Positions 6,894-15,231 of a DNA stretch of 22,665 bases are shown here, in pieces. The position numbers and the translations under genes are program-made. Positions within the stretch are counted from its first letter, which is position 1; every line of letters starts with the position of its first letter. Below the pieces are notes generated by a model. It searched no databases. It saw only the letters and a program-made list of their open reading frames with translations, and was not told where the DNA came from. Source of the stretch: Candidatus Sulfopaludibacter sp. SbA3 (GTDB lineage Bacteria; Acidobacteriota; Terriglobia; Bryobacterales; Bryobacteraceae); contig CAMAUG010000018.1 in NCBI GenBank assembly GCA_945861255.1, forward strand, positions 1 through 22,665, in the 5' to 3' direction.

Positions 6894-8429
6894 ATGGCCC
6901 TTTCACGAACCCGCTCGGCCGCCGTATTCGGCATCGATGCGCATTTTATCGACGTGGAAGTGGACATGTATCCGGGGCAGGCGAAGGACTTTATCACCGT
7001 GGGCATGCCGGATCTGGCGGTGCGGGAGAGCCGCGAGCGCATCAAGTCCGCGCTGCTCAATTCGGGCTTTGGGTACCCCAACAAGTCCGTCACCATCAAC
7101 CTGGCGCCGGCCAACGTGAAGAAAGAAGGCGCGGGGTTTGACCTTCCCATGGCGCTGGGCATTCTGGGCGCCATGGGGGTGGTGAAGACGCCGGAGGATC
7201 ATCTGTTCATCGGCGAGTTGTCGCTGGATGGTTCATTGCGGCCGGTGCGGGGCGCGCTGTCGATCGCGGTGGCGGCGCAGAAGCACGGGCTGCGGACTCT
7301 GATCGTCCCGGCGGATAACGGCGCGGAGGCGGCCATCGCCGGGGGCGTCCGCGTTTTTGCGATGCAGCATCTCTCCCAGGTGGTGACGTTTCTCCGGGAG
7401 GGGGATGGCTTCCAGCCGCTTCCTAGAACTTTGGGCGCCGAAGTGGTGGTGGGCGATGGATCGGCACTCGATTTCGCCGACGTGCGCGGGCAGAACACGG
7501 CGAAGCGCGCGCTGGAGGTGGCCGCGGCGGGCTCGCACAACGTGTTAATGATCGGGCCGCCGGGGTCCGGCAAGACCATGCTGGCGAAACGCTTCGCGGC
7601 GATTCTGCCGCCGCTCACGTTTGAGGAAGCCATTGAGACCACGCAGGTGCACAGCGTGGCGGGTGTGCTGCCGAAGGGCATCGGGATCTTGAGCGCGCGG
7701 CCCTTTCGAGCGCCGCATCATACCGTGTCCGACGCCGGATTGCTGGGCGGTGGCGCGGGTATTCCGCGGCCCGGCGAGGTGAGCCTGGCGCATCACGGAG
7801 TGCTGTTTTTGGATGAACTGCCGGAGTTCGCGCGCAACGTGCTGGAACTGCTGCGGCAACCTTTGGAAGAACGCTCCGTGTCGCTGGCGCGCGCGGCCAT
7901 GACGTTGACGTTCCCAGCGAGCTTTCTGATGGTTGCGGCGATGAATCCATGCCCGTGCGGATATTATGGCGACCCCACGCGCGAGTGCCGCTGCACCGGA
8001 GCCATCATCCAGCGTTATTTGAGTAAGCTGAGCGGGCCTCTGCTGGACCGCATCGATCTGCACATTGAAGTGCCTTCGGTGCCTTATCAGGAGCTCCGCG
8101 GGCCCGCGGGTTCAGGCAAAAACGCCGGCGCGTCGTCGGCCCAGATGCGGGAGCGTGTGTGCGCGGCGCGCGCGGTGCAGCAGAAGCGCGGATATTACAA
8201 CGCGCACATCCCGGCGCGCGACTTGCGCAAGTTGTGCGAGCTGGACGCGGCGGGGGAGCGCACGCTGGAAATGGCGGTGCGCCGCATGGGCTTGAGCGCC
8301 CGCGCACACGACCGCATCCTGAAGGTGGCCCGCACCATCGCCGATCTGGATGGCGTGCCCGGCGTCACGGCCAAGCACCTCGCGGAGGCCGTGCAGTACA
8401 GGAGTCTGGACCGGAACTACTGGCAGTAA
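6894..8429 (+). CDS. comM: ComM / YifB family Mg-chelatase-like AAA+ ATPase
   Basis: The 511-residue product is a full-length YifB/ComM protein. In naturally transformable bacteria, ComM is a hexameric helicase that extends branch migration during integration of incoming DNA. An N-terminal Lon-protease-like S5 fold (1-170) is followed by an AAA+ core with Walker A GPPGSGKT (221-228) and Walker B VLFLDE (303-308). A cysteine cluster, CPC and CRC (353, 355, 365, 367), follows, then the C-terminal Mg-chelatase helical domain, ending YRSLDRNYWQ. ATG 6894 has no clear Shine-Dalgarno. Its upstream bases GCGCGCCGCACTA are conserved in the decayed copy at 6011-6131, which supports both the start and a functional 5' region. 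vapBC lies 56 bp upstream in the same direction. Confidence 0.93.
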   Translation: MALSRTRSAAVFGIDAHFIDVEVDMYPGQAKDFITVGMPDLAVRESRERIKSALLNSGFGYPNKSVTINLAPANVKKEGAGFDLPMALGILGAMGVVKTPEDHLFIGELSLDGSLRPVRGALSIAVAAQKHGLRTLIVPADNGAEAAIAGGVRVFAMQHLSQVVTFLREGDGFQPLPRTLGAEVVVGDGSALDFADVRGQNTAKRALEVAAAGSHNVLMIGPPGSGKTMLAKRFAAILPPLTFEEAIETTQVHSVAGVLPKGIGILSARPFRAPHHTVSDAGLLGGGAGIPRPGEVSLAHHGVLFLDELPEFARNVLELLRQPLEERSVSLARAAMTLTFPASFLMVAAMNPCPCGYYGDPTRECRCTGAIIQRYLSKLSGPLLDRIDLHIEVPSVPYQELRGPAGSGKNAGASSAQMRERVCAARAVQQKRGYYNAHIPARDLRKLCELDAAGERTLEMAVRRMGLSARAHDRILKVARTIADLDGVPGVTAKHLAEAVQYRSLDRNYWQ

Positions 8430-8638
8430 GGTCGATCCCGCCGCGCTCCCCACCGGACATGACAACCGGACACCACCGTCTCTCCCATTCCCGCTGAAGC
8501 CACGGTCCCCCGGCACGGTGCTCGGAAAAGCTCGGGAAGCCGCTGCGTCGTGGCATGGCATACTGAGATTTCCAGTCTTGCTTGACGAAGGAGACGTGTA
8601 TCGCCGCCGAAGCACATCCCACGACGACGCCCAGGAAG

Positions 8639-9298
8639 ATGGTCATCGCCATTGACGGCCCCGCGGGCGCTGGTAAGAGCACCATCGCGCGATCGCTGGC
8701 GCGGCGGCTGGGGTTCACTTACATCGATACCGGGGCCATGTATCGCGCGGTGGCGTTGTGGGCGCTGCGGGCGGACATTGACGTGGAAGACCCGCTGCGT
8801 CTGGAACAGCTTGCCCGCCAAGCCGAGATCGAATTCGCGGCTGGGGAGAGTACGGTGCGCCTCAACGGCGAAGACGTGACGGCCGCGATTCGAGAACCGC
8901 GCGTGACTCAGGCGGCCTCCAAGGTGGCGGCCATGCCGGGCGTGCGGCGAGCCATGCGCGTGGAGCAGCGGCGGATCGGCGCGGAGCAATCCGTGGTCAT
9001 GGAGGGGCGCGACATCGGCACGGTTGTGTTTCCGGATGCGCGCGTGAAGATTTTTCTGGACGCCGATCCGCAAGTGCGGGCCGGGCGGCGCGCGGCGGAA
9101 ACGGGCGGCGTGGTGGATGAGGTCGCCAGGGAGCTGGCGGAGCGGGACACGCGCGACCGCACTCGTGCCGAAGCGCCACTGACGCAGGCCTCCGACGCGG
9201 AGTACATCGACACCACCGGGCTGACGCCGGAGCAAGTGGAGGAAGCTATTTTGAAGATCGTGCGGGAGCGGACCTCTAACGGGAAGGGTACGCATTAG
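8639..9298 (+). CDS. cmk: cytidylate kinase
   Basis: A 219-residue (d)CMP kinase that makes (d)CDP from (d)CMP and ATP. The P-loop GPAGAGKS is at residues 7-14, followed by YIDTGAMYRAVALW, the CMP-binding segment typical of Cmk. RDIGTVVFPDA and the lid-like RAGRRAAE region follow. The start is uncertain. ATG 8639 puts the P-loop at the usual distance from the N terminus but has AGGAAG directly abutting it. TTG 8582 would add 19 residues and lacks an upstream ribosome site. A strong GAAGGAG at 8587-8593 lies between the two and is best spaced for neither. The stop is one base before the lysC start, so the two genes are probably cotranscribed. Confidence 0.93.
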   Translation: MVIAIDGPAGAGKSTIARSLARRLGFTYIDTGAMYRAVALWALRADIDVEDPLRLEQLARQAEIEFAAGESTVRLNGEDVTAAIREPRVTQAASKVAAMPGVRRAMRVEQRRIGAEQSVVMEGRDIGTVVFPDARVKIFLDADPQVRAGRRAAETGGVVDEVARELAERDTRDRTRAEAPLTQASDAEYIDTTGLTPEQVEEAILKIVRERTSNGKGTH

Positions 9299-9299
9299 T

Positions 9300-10739
9300 A
9301 TGCCGAACCCGCGCCAGGCCGTGGGCCTGCCCTGCCTGGTCATGAAGTTCGGTGGGACCAGCGTGGGCTCGGCGGAGCGCATTCAGGCCGCCGCGCGGCT
9401 CACGGCGGAACAGCACGCGAAACGGCCGGTTGCCATCGTGGTGTCCGCCATGGCCAAGGTCACCGATCTTCTGCTGGACACCACGCGCAAGGCCGAAGCG
9501 GGCGATGAAGCGGGAGTGGACGCAAATCTGGTGCAATTGATCGCGCGGCACGAGACATGTTGCCGGGAGCTTCTGCCGGAAGGCGCGCCGCGCGATGCGG
9601 CTCTATCCGGCACGCGCGCGCTGATCCAGGAATTCGCGCGCGTCGTCAAGGGGATGCTGATGCTGGGCGAGCGGCCCGTCCAATCCGTGGACCGCGCCAT
9701 TGCCATCGGCGAGCGGCTGTCCGCGTTGATGATGGCGGCGTGTCTGGAATCACAGGGCATTCGCGCGGCGGCCGTGAACGCGGCGGCGGTGATCGCCACC
9801 GACGCTGTTTTCGGCAACGCCACGCCATTGATGGAAGAGACGCGGGAGCGAGCCGCGGCGGTGATCGGACCGCTGCTCGCGGAACGCGTGTTGCCGGTGA
9901 TGACCGGCTTCAACGGGTCCACGCTCGAAGGCGTGCCGACCACGCTTGGCCGCGGAGGCTCGGATTTTTCAGCGTCCATTCTCGCGGCCGCGCTCGATGC
10001 CGCGGAGCTGTGGATCTGGACGGATGTCGATGGCATCATGACGGCCGATCCACGGGTGGTGCCGGAGGCGCGCGTGCTGGACGCAATCACATACTCGGAA
10101 GCAGCGGAGCTGGCTTACGCGGGCGCGAAGGTGCTGCATCCGCGCACGCTTGCGCCGCTGGCGGAGCACAAGATTCCGGTGTGGAGCAAGAACAGCTTTG
10201 CGCCGGACAAGCCGGGCACTCGCATTGTGCCCGCGGTGGAGGCGGCGACTGGTCCACGCGCGGTGACGTCGATGATGGACGTCGCCATGGTCTCGATTGA
10301 ACCTGCCGGTCCGGCGATCAGCAGCGCCAAGCTGATGGCGGAGGCGATGCACGCGCTCGACGCCGCCGGCGTGGAGTTGCTGGCCATCACCAGTTCCAGC
10401 TACCGGCAGAATTTCTGTTTCATCGTCAAGCAGTCCGAACTGGCGGGCGCGCTCAAGCAATTGGAAGAGGAATTCGCGATTGAACTGGCGCACGGCTACG
10501 TGAAGCCGCCTGAAGTAGACGCGAACGTGGGGCTACTGACGGTGGTGGGGGAAGGCATGCGCGGCACGCCCGGCTTGGCGGGGCGCATCTTCACGGCGAT
10601 CTCGCGGCAGAACATCAACATCATCGCCATCGCGCAAGGGTCGAGCGAGCTGACCATCGCCATCGTGGTGCGCCGGGACGGGTTGGAACAAGCGGTCCGG
10701 GCCGTGCATGAGGAATGCGGGTTGGGGCGGCGCACTTAA
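9300..10739 (+). CDS. lysC: aspartate kinase
   Basis: A 479-residue monofunctional aspartokinase, the first step of the lysine, threonine and methionine branch (aspartate to aspartyl-phosphate). The catalytic domain shows KFGGTS (16-21), the long helical insertion of the ThrA/LysC group, GRGGSD (217-222) and DVDGIMTADPR (242-252). Two C-terminal ACT domains (about 322-395 and 405-475) indicate feedback control by an end-product amino acid, which cannot be named from sequence. ATG 9300 starts one base after the cmk stop. Met15 (9342), right before KFGGTS, is an alternative start. No homoserine dehydrogenase domain is fused. Confidence 0.93.
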   Translation: MPNPRQAVGLPCLVMKFGGTSVGSAERIQAAARLTAEQHAKRPVAIVVSAMAKVTDLLLDTTRKAEAGDEAGVDANLVQLIARHETCCRELLPEGAPRDAALSGTRALIQEFARVVKGMLMLGERPVQSVDRAIAIGERLSALMMAACLESQGIRAAAVNAAAVIATDAVFGNATPLMEETRERAAAVIGPLLAERVLPVMTGFNGSTLEGVPTTLGRGGSDFSASILAAALDAAELWIWTDVDGIMTADPRVVPEARVLDAITYSEAAELAYAGAKVLHPRTLAPLAEHKIPVWSKNSFAPDKPGTRIVPAVEAATGPRAVTSMMDVAMVSIEPAGPAISSAKLMAEAMHALDAAGVELLAITSSSYRQNFCFIVKQSELAGALKQLEEEFAIELAHGYVKPPEVDANVGLLTVVGEGMRGTPGLAGRIFTAISRQNINIIAIAQGSSELTIAIVVRRDGLEQAVRAVHEECGLGRRT

Positions 10740-10762
10740 AGCCACTCGCACTGAAAAATAGC

Positions 10763-10789
10763 CGGAGCGTTGCTCTCCCCCGCGATCAA
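10763..10789 (+). repeat. 27-bp imperfect direct repeat, left copy (hicBA flank)
   Basis: CGGAGCGTTGC, two variable bases, TCCCCCGC, then GATCAA. The right copy at 11235-11261 matches at 23 of 27 positions by eye. The left copy lies 24 bp after the lysC stop and 56 bp before hicB. Part of it also pairs with CTCCGGCT at 10805-10812 to make an 8-bp inverted repeat (10760-10767). Confidence 0.75.
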
Positions 10790-10832
10790 GATTTTCAATG
10801 TCCCCTCCGGCTCCCAAGCTCCCAACAAGCTG

Positions 10833-10838
10833 TAGAAT
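10833..10838 (+). promoter_or_regulatory. candidate -10 box of hicBA
   Basis: TAGAAT matches five of six bases of the TATAAT consensus and ends seven bases before the hicB ATG. If used, transcription would start at or beside the start codon, giving a leaderless mRNA. No good -35 hexamer is visible at 16-18 bp. Confidence 0.4.
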
Positions 10839-10844
10839 AGTGCT

Positions 10845-11036
10845 ATGAACACGGCTCGTTACGTCCACTGGCAGGACGGGGAGATGTGGCTTGGCTACTT
10901 CGAGGAATTCCCCGACTACTTGACCCAAGGTGAGACGTTGGCGGAACTTGAGGACAACCTTCGGGAACTGTATGGGGACCTAACGAGCGGCGAGATTCCG
11001 GGTATCCGACGAGTTGCTGAACTGACGCTCGGATGA
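10845..11036 (+). CDS. hicB: HicB-family antitoxin
   Basis: A 63-residue protein with the HicB partial RNase-H-like fold: RYVHWQDGEMWLGYFEEFPD, then GETLAELEDNLRELYGDL, the classical strand-strand-helix pattern. It is a minimal form with no C-terminal HTH or ribbon-helix-helix domain, so autoregulation would need another DNA-binding surface or partner. It overlaps hicA by four bases (ATGA), antitoxin first. That is the reverse of the E. coli hicAB order but common elsewhere. There is no Shine-Dalgarno; a TAGAAT box seven bases upstream suggests leaderless expression. Confidence 0.85.
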   Translation: MNTARYVHWQDGEMWLGYFEEFPDYLTQGETLAELEDNLRELYGDLTSGEIPGIRRVAELTLG

Positions 11037-11221
11037 AGCGAACGGACCTGATCCGCAGACTGGAAGAAGCGGGCTGCAAGTTCGTTCGGCACGGTGGGAA
11101 TCACGACTGGTATGGCAATCCCAAGACTGGCATCTCTCAGCCAATCCCCCGGCACCGGGAAATCAACGAGTTCCTTGCAAAGCACATCTTGAAGAAGCTC
11201 GCACCGTCGCTTCAGGCGTGA
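11033..11221 (+). CDS. hicA: HicA-family mRNA interferase toxin
   Basis: A 62-residue double-stranded-RNA-binding-like toxin. MKRTDLIRRLEEAGCKFVR and GGNHDWY place the conserved catalytic histidine at residue 24, and PIPRHREINEFLAKHILKKL matches the C-terminal helix of HicA. Free HicA cleaves mRNA and blocks translation in characterised systems; HicB neutralises it. The key histidine is intact, so the toxin is likely active. The module sits between lysC and a Trm112-like gene and is bracketed by imperfect direct repeats. Confidence 0.88.
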   Translation: MKRTDLIRRLEEAGCKFVRHGGNHDWYGNPKTGISQPIPRHREINEFLAKHILKKLAPSLQA

Positions 11222-11234
11222 GCGGCAGTACATT

Positions 11235-11261
11235 CGGAGCGTTGCAATCCCCCGCAACCAA
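11235..11261 (+). repeat. 27-bp imperfect direct repeat, right copy (hicBA flank)
   Basis: The right-hand partner of 10763-10789, starting 13 bp after the hicA stop. CGGAGCGTTGC and TCCCCCGC are identical, with two-base changes at two places. The copies are 472 bp apart and enclose only hicBA and its promoter. Confidence 0.75.
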
Positions 11262-11353
11262 TAGATACATCTAATCTCTCCCATCTCGTCCACCGGTGGA
11301 GTAATCCCATAGTGCACGAGACGTCCATGGCGCGACGTAGTGTCGGCGCGGGC

Positions 11354-11380
11354 TTGCGCCCGTTCCAACCCTGTTACACT
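11354..11380 (+). promoter_or_regulatory. candidate promoter for the Trm112-like gene
   Basis: TTGCGC followed after about 15 bp by TACACT (11375-11380) resembles a sigma-70 promoter with a short spacer. The -10 ends nine bases before ATG 11390, so the mRNA would have almost no leader. A 12-bp palindrome, TCCACCGGTGGA, lies upstream at 11289-11300 and may be regulatory or a hairpin. Both readings are tentative. Confidence 0.35.
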
Positions 11381-11389
11381 AACGTTGTT

Positions 11390-11560
11390 ATGGCCATCAG
11401 CAAGGATTTGCTGGAGATTCTCGTATGCCCGGTGTGCAAGGCGACCGTGGAATTGAAGCCGGATTCCAACGGACTGAAATGCGTGCAATGCAAGCGGGTG
11501 TATCCGGTGCGCGACGACATCCCGGTGATGCTGGTGGATGAAGCGCGCGTCGAGGAGTAA
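11390..11560 (+). CDS. Trm112-like zinc-binding protein
   Basis: A 56-residue protein with the Trm112/YcaR fold. MAISKDLLEILVCPVCK and LKCVQCKRVYPVRDDIPVML give a four-cysteine zinc site (C13, C16, C31, C34) and the conserved YPVRDDIPVML end. Bacterial members are small proteins of ill-defined role, often next to envelope or glycosyltransferase genes; eukaryotic Trm112 activates methyltransferases. The open frame begins at 11312, but those 26 extra residues are not family-like. ATG 11390 is preferred. The stop is 15 bp before the glycosyltransferase gene, so it is probably its operon partner. Confidence 0.85.
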   Translation: MAISKDLLEILVCPVCKATVELKPDSNGLKCVQCKRVYPVRDDIPVMLVDEARVEE

Positions 11561-11575
11561 GCCCATCGTTTTCCC

Positions 11576-12469
11576 ATGAGTTGCCTGCTGGATCGGCTGC
11601 CGTCCGGCGCGCGGGTCTCAGTGATCCGTTTGCGGTCGATGGGTGACTGCGTGCTGACCACGCCCGCCATCGCACTGCTGAAACGGCGCCGGCCGGACCT
11701 GAAAATCCACATGGTGGTGGAGCCGCGCTTCGCGCAGGTGTTTGAAGGAAATCCGGATATCGCTGGGATTTCCGCGGACGTGGGGCCCGCGGATCTGGTG
11801 CTGAATTTGCACGGCGGCACGCGCAGCATGCTGATGACGCTGGGGTCCATGGCGCGGTATCGCGCCGGTTTCGCGCACCATCGGTACAGCTTTATTTACT
11901 CGCACCGGATTCCGCGCGCGCAGCAGATACTGGGTGTCGAAAGACCAGTGCATACGGCGGAACATTTGGCTTCCGCGATGTTTTGGCTGGGCGTGCCGAC
12001 TGGGGAGATTCCACGCGCGAAGCTCGCGGCATCGCCCATGAGATCCGCGCGGCCCTATGCCGTAATGCATCCGTTCGCTTCGGCGCCGGAGAAAGCCTGG
12101 CCTGTCGAGCGGTTCGTCGCGACGGCTTCGCATTTAGACACCGTATGCGGGTTGGAGCCGTGCATTGTCGCGGGGCCGGGCGACGACGCCACGCGGTTCT
12201 GGCGGTTCCGGGTGGTGCGGAATGCTCCCATCAATGAAGTCAAGAATCTGATGGCGGGCGCGGCGCTGTTCATCGGGAACGATAGCGGTCCGGCGCACAT
12301 CGCGGCGGCGTTTGGCGTGCCCGTGGTGGTGTTGTTCGGCCCCTCCGATCCGGTGACGTGGGCGCCGTGGCGGACGGAATCGCAGGTGCTGACGTCGCGC
12401 GACGGAATAGAACAAATCACGCTGGAAGACGTCGCCGGCGCGGTTGAATCGCTCAAGGTGCGCGCATGA
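11576..12469 (+). CDS. glycosyltransferase family 9 (heptosyltransferase-like)
   Basis: A 297-residue GT-B enzyme of family GT9, which transfers ADP-heptose or related sugars onto lipopolysaccharide core. The N-terminal half begins VIRLRSMGDCVLTTPAI (residues 17-32), the GDxxLTTP motif of heptosyltransferases. LVLNLHGG (74-81) follows. The donor-binding loop IGNDSGPAHIAAAFGVP is at 233-249, followed by VVLFGPSDPVTW. There is no membrane segment, so it would act on the cytoplasmic face. It overlaps the msbA-like gene by four bases (ATGA). Together they suggest lipid A-core assembly followed by export. The actual sugar is not determinable. Confidence 0.88.
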   Translation: MSCLLDRLPSGARVSVIRLRSMGDCVLTTPAIALLKRRRPDLKIHMVVEPRFAQVFEGNPDIAGISADVGPADLVLNLHGGTRSMLMTLGSMARYRAGFAHHRYSFIYSHRIPRAQQILGVERPVHTAEHLASAMFWLGVPTGEIPRAKLAASPMRSARPYAVMHPFASAPEKAWPVERFVATASHLDTVCGLEPCIVAGPGDDATRFWRFRVVRNAPINEVKNLMAGAALFIGNDSGPAHIAAAFGVPVVVLFGPSDPVTWAPWRTESQVLTSRDGIEQITLEDVAGAVESLKVRA

Positions 12470-14286
12470 ATGAACTAGCGCGGCTGCTGCGGTACTCGCG
12501 GCCCTATACGCCGCACCTGTTGGTTTCGGTAGCCCTGATGGCGTGCGTCGGCGCCGCACAGGCGTTGACGGCGCTACTGATCGGCCCCATCTTCGATCGG
12601 GTGCTGAATCCGGCGTCCCCGGAAGTTCCGGTGGCGCTCTTCACCTTGCCGTTTATCAAGCGGCAGCTCTTTCTGAATGACCTGATGCCGCCGGGAATCC
12701 ACAACGTTTGGACCATGGTGGCCGCCAGCATCCTCACGGTCTTCTTCATCAAGGGCCTGTGCGACTACGCGGCGAATTATCTGATTAACTACGTCGGTTA
12801 TTCCGCGGTCACGGATCTTCGGCAGACCGTGTTCGACAGAGTGCTCCAGCAGGACGCCCAATTCTTTGAAACCAATTCCACGGCGCGCGTGATGTCTTCC
12901 ATCATGAACGATCTTGAGAAAATCCAGGTGGCGCTCTCGCACATCTTGGCCGATTGGCTACGGCAGAGTTTCACGGGGCTGGGGTTGCTTGCGGTGGTGT
13001 TGCAAACCGACTGGAAGCTGGCGCTGGTGAGCCTCACGGTGCTGCCGTTCGTGCTGGTGCCCACGCTGCGCCTGGGTAAGCGCATCCGCCGGAGCACGCG
13101 CAGTGCGCAGGATGACGCCGCGGAGATGAACCAGGTCTTGCAGGAAACGCTGAGCGGACATCAGGTGGTAAAATCCTTCGGCGCGGAGGACGTCGAATCC
13201 AACCGCTTTCGCGACCGTGCCGAGAAGCTGCGCAATAGCAATCTGCGCTACGTGGCTCAGCAGGCCATTGCGAGTCCGGTGATCGAATTCTTCGGCGCCG
13301 TGACCATTGTTGGCCTGCTGACTTACGCGCGCTTGCAGATCAAGGCCGGTTCCATGAGCACGGGGGAATTTACGAGTTTCGTAATCGCCCTACTGATGCT
13401 GTATGAACCAGTAAAGCGCCTGACCGGCATTCACAACATCTTCCAGCAGGCGCTGGGCGCGTCGCAGAAGGTGTTTGAGTATCTGGACGGCGACCAGCAG
13501 GTGAAGGAACGCCCCCATGCGGCGAGGCTCGCTAAGTTCGAGAAAGGCATCGTTTTCGACAACATCCAGTTCCGCTATCCCAGCGCGCCGGATGGGTTCG
13601 TGCTGAACGGGATTCAGTTGGAAGTGAAGGCCGGCGAAGTGGTGGCGTTGGTGGGGCCTAGCGGCGCGGGGAAGACCACGCTCGCGAATCTGGTGCCGCG
13701 CTTCTACGACGTGACGAAGGGCGCCATCAAGATCGACGGCCGCGATATTCGCGATCTGCGTCTGGCTTCGCTGCGCGACAAGATCAGTATCGTCGCGCAA
13801 GATACGTTCCTGTTTAACGACACCGTCGCCAACAACATCGGCTATGGCCTTCGCCACGCCACGCGCGAGCAGATCCGCGACGCCGCGCGCCACGCACTGG
13901 CTGAAGAGTTCATCGAACGGCTGCCGCAAGGTTATGAGACGGTGATCGGCGAGCGCGGCGTGAAACTTTCCGGCGGCCAGCGGCAGCGCTTGGCCATCGC
14001 GCGCGCATTGTTAAAGAACGCGCCGATCCTGATTCTGGATGAGGCAACGTCACACCTGGACACCGAATCCGAAATGCTGGTGCAGCGCGCCTTGCAGAAC
14101 CTGATGGAGCACCGTACGGTGATTGTTATCGCGCATCGCCTTTCCACGGTTCGCCGCGCCGACAAGATTGTGGTAGTGGAGCAGGGCCGCATCACGGAGA
14201 CCGGTACGCATGAGGATCTGGTGAGCGGGGGCGGCATTTACCAGCGGCTGCATGAGTTGCAGTTCTTGCAGGCGGACGCGGGATAG
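12466..14286 (+). CDS. msbA: MsbA-type lipid exporter, ABC half-transporter
   Basis: A 606-residue fused permease-ATPase that would work as a homodimer in the inner membrane. An N-terminal six-helix membrane domain (about 15-325) shows hydrophobic runs near 16-40, 83-110, 168-200 and 275-315. The nucleotide-binding domain has Walker A GPSGAGKT (397-404), signature LSGGQRQRLAIARALL (501-516), Walker B ILILDE (521-526) and H-loop His557. The length and order match MsbA and related exporters. The overlap with a GT9 glycosyltransferase favours lipid A or glycolipid flipping over drug export, but the substrate is inferred from context. It lies upstream of yicC with a 45-bp gap. Confidence 0.88.
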   Translation: MNELARLLRYSRPYTPHLLVSVALMACVGAAQALTALLIGPIFDRVLNPASPEVPVALFTLPFIKRQLFLNDLMPPGIHNVWTMVAASILTVFFIKGLCDYAANYLINYVGYSAVTDLRQTVFDRVLQQDAQFFETNSTARVMSSIMNDLEKIQVALSHILADWLRQSFTGLGLLAVVLQTDWKLALVSLTVLPFVLVPTLRLGKRIRRSTRSAQDDAAEMNQVLQETLSGHQVVKSFGAEDVESNRFRDRAEKLRNSNLRYVAQQAIASPVIEFFGAVTIVGLLTYARLQIKAGSMSTGEFTSFVIALLMLYEPVKRLTGIHNIFQQALGASQKVFEYLDGDQQVKERPHAARLAKFEKGIVFDNIQFRYPSAPDGFVLNGIQLEVKAGEVVALVGPSGAGKTTLANLVPRFYDVTKGAIKIDGRDIRDLRLASLRDKISIVAQDTFLFNDTVANNIGYGLRHATREQIRDAARHALAEEFIERLPQGYETVIGERGVKLSGGQRQRLAIARALLKNAPILILDEATSHLDTESEMLVQRALQNLMEHRTVIVIAHRLSTVRRADKIVVVEQGRITETGTHEDLVSGGGIYQRLHELQFLQADAG

Positions 14287-14331
14287 CTTGCCCGATCTCG
14301 ACTGGCTTCATCCATAATAGATAAATCCTCT

Positions 14332-15231
14332 ATGCCAGCCCCTCTCCGCAGCATGACCGGCTTCGCTCGCGCACGGCGGCCTTTGGGCGATGGCGAATTG
14401 GCCGTCAGTGTCAAGGGAGTGAACCATCGTGGACTAGACCTGCATCTGCAAGCGCCTTCGGCCCTTGACCCATATGAAGCCGCCATTCGTGCCCGAGTGA
14501 AGGCGGCCGTCGTGCGGGGGCACGTGGAAATCCGCGTATCACTGCCTAAATCGGCGGCGGGCAGCGGACTCGCATTGAACCGGGAGGCTCTGCGCGAGTA
14601 TCTGCGCATCTTCCAGGAAGAATCCGAGGCGCTCGGACTCTCCGCGAAGCCCGATCTCAGCGCGGCGTTCAGGATGCCCGGCGTGTTGGGGGAAGGCTCT
14701 GACGCCGCGGTTCCCGAAGGCATGGAAGCGGTGCTGCTCGAAGCGCTGGATGCGGCACTTACGGAGTTCAACGCCTTCCGCTCGCGTGAGGGCGCCGAAT
14801 TGGCCGCCGAGCTGAGCGTGCACAACGGGCAGGTAGCCGCAGCGGCTCTCGAAATGGAGCAGCTGCGCTGGGGCGCAACGGAAGCCTTTCAGAACCGGCT
14901 CGCCGAACGATTGAAGGAGCTCTTAGCTGGCGCCCAAGTGGAGCCTCAGCGCCTGGCGCAGGAAGCCGCGATCCTGGCCGAGCGCAGCGACATCGGCGAA
15001 GAACTGGCGCGCCTCAAGATCCACTCCGGACAACTGGCCGTGTTGATCGACGCGGGCGGCGAGGTGGGCAAGAAGCTCGACTTTCTGCTGCAGGAAATGA
15101 ACCGCGAGACGAACACGATTCTTTCGAAGACCAGCGGCGCCCGCGAGGCGGTCATGAAGATTTCCAGTCTGGCGCTGGCGGTCAAAGCGTCCATCGAGAA
15201 GATCCGGGAGCAATCACTGAACTTGGAATGA
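14332..15231 (+). CDS. yicC: YicC-family endoribonuclease
   Basis: A 299-residue YicC protein. The N terminus LRSMTGFARARR is the family hallmark, and the C-terminal DUF1732 region contains VGKKLDFLLQEMNRETNTILSKT (about 244-266). E. coli YicC has been described as an RNase involved in small-RNA turnover. A coiled-coil-rich middle (about 165-235) is typical. The gene overlaps gmk by four bases (ATGA), the standard yicC-gmk-rpoZ arrangement. An A/T-rich stretch, CATAATAGATAAAT (14313-14326), lies just before the start and may hold a promoter. No Shine-Dalgarno is apparent. Confidence 0.92.
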   Translation: MPAPLRSMTGFARARRPLGDGELAVSVKGVNHRGLDLHLQAPSALDPYEAAIRARVKAAVVRGHVEIRVSLPKSAAGSGLALNREALREYLRIFQEESEALGLSAKPDLSAAFRMPGVLGEGSDAAVPEGMEAVLLEALDAALTEFNAFRSREGAELAAELSVHNGQVAAAALEMEQLRWGATEAFQNRLAERLKELLAGAQVEPQRLAQEAAILAERSDIGEELARLKIHSGQLAVLIDAGGEVGKKLDFLLQEMNRETNTILSKTSGAREAVMKISSLALAVKASIEKIREQSLNLE

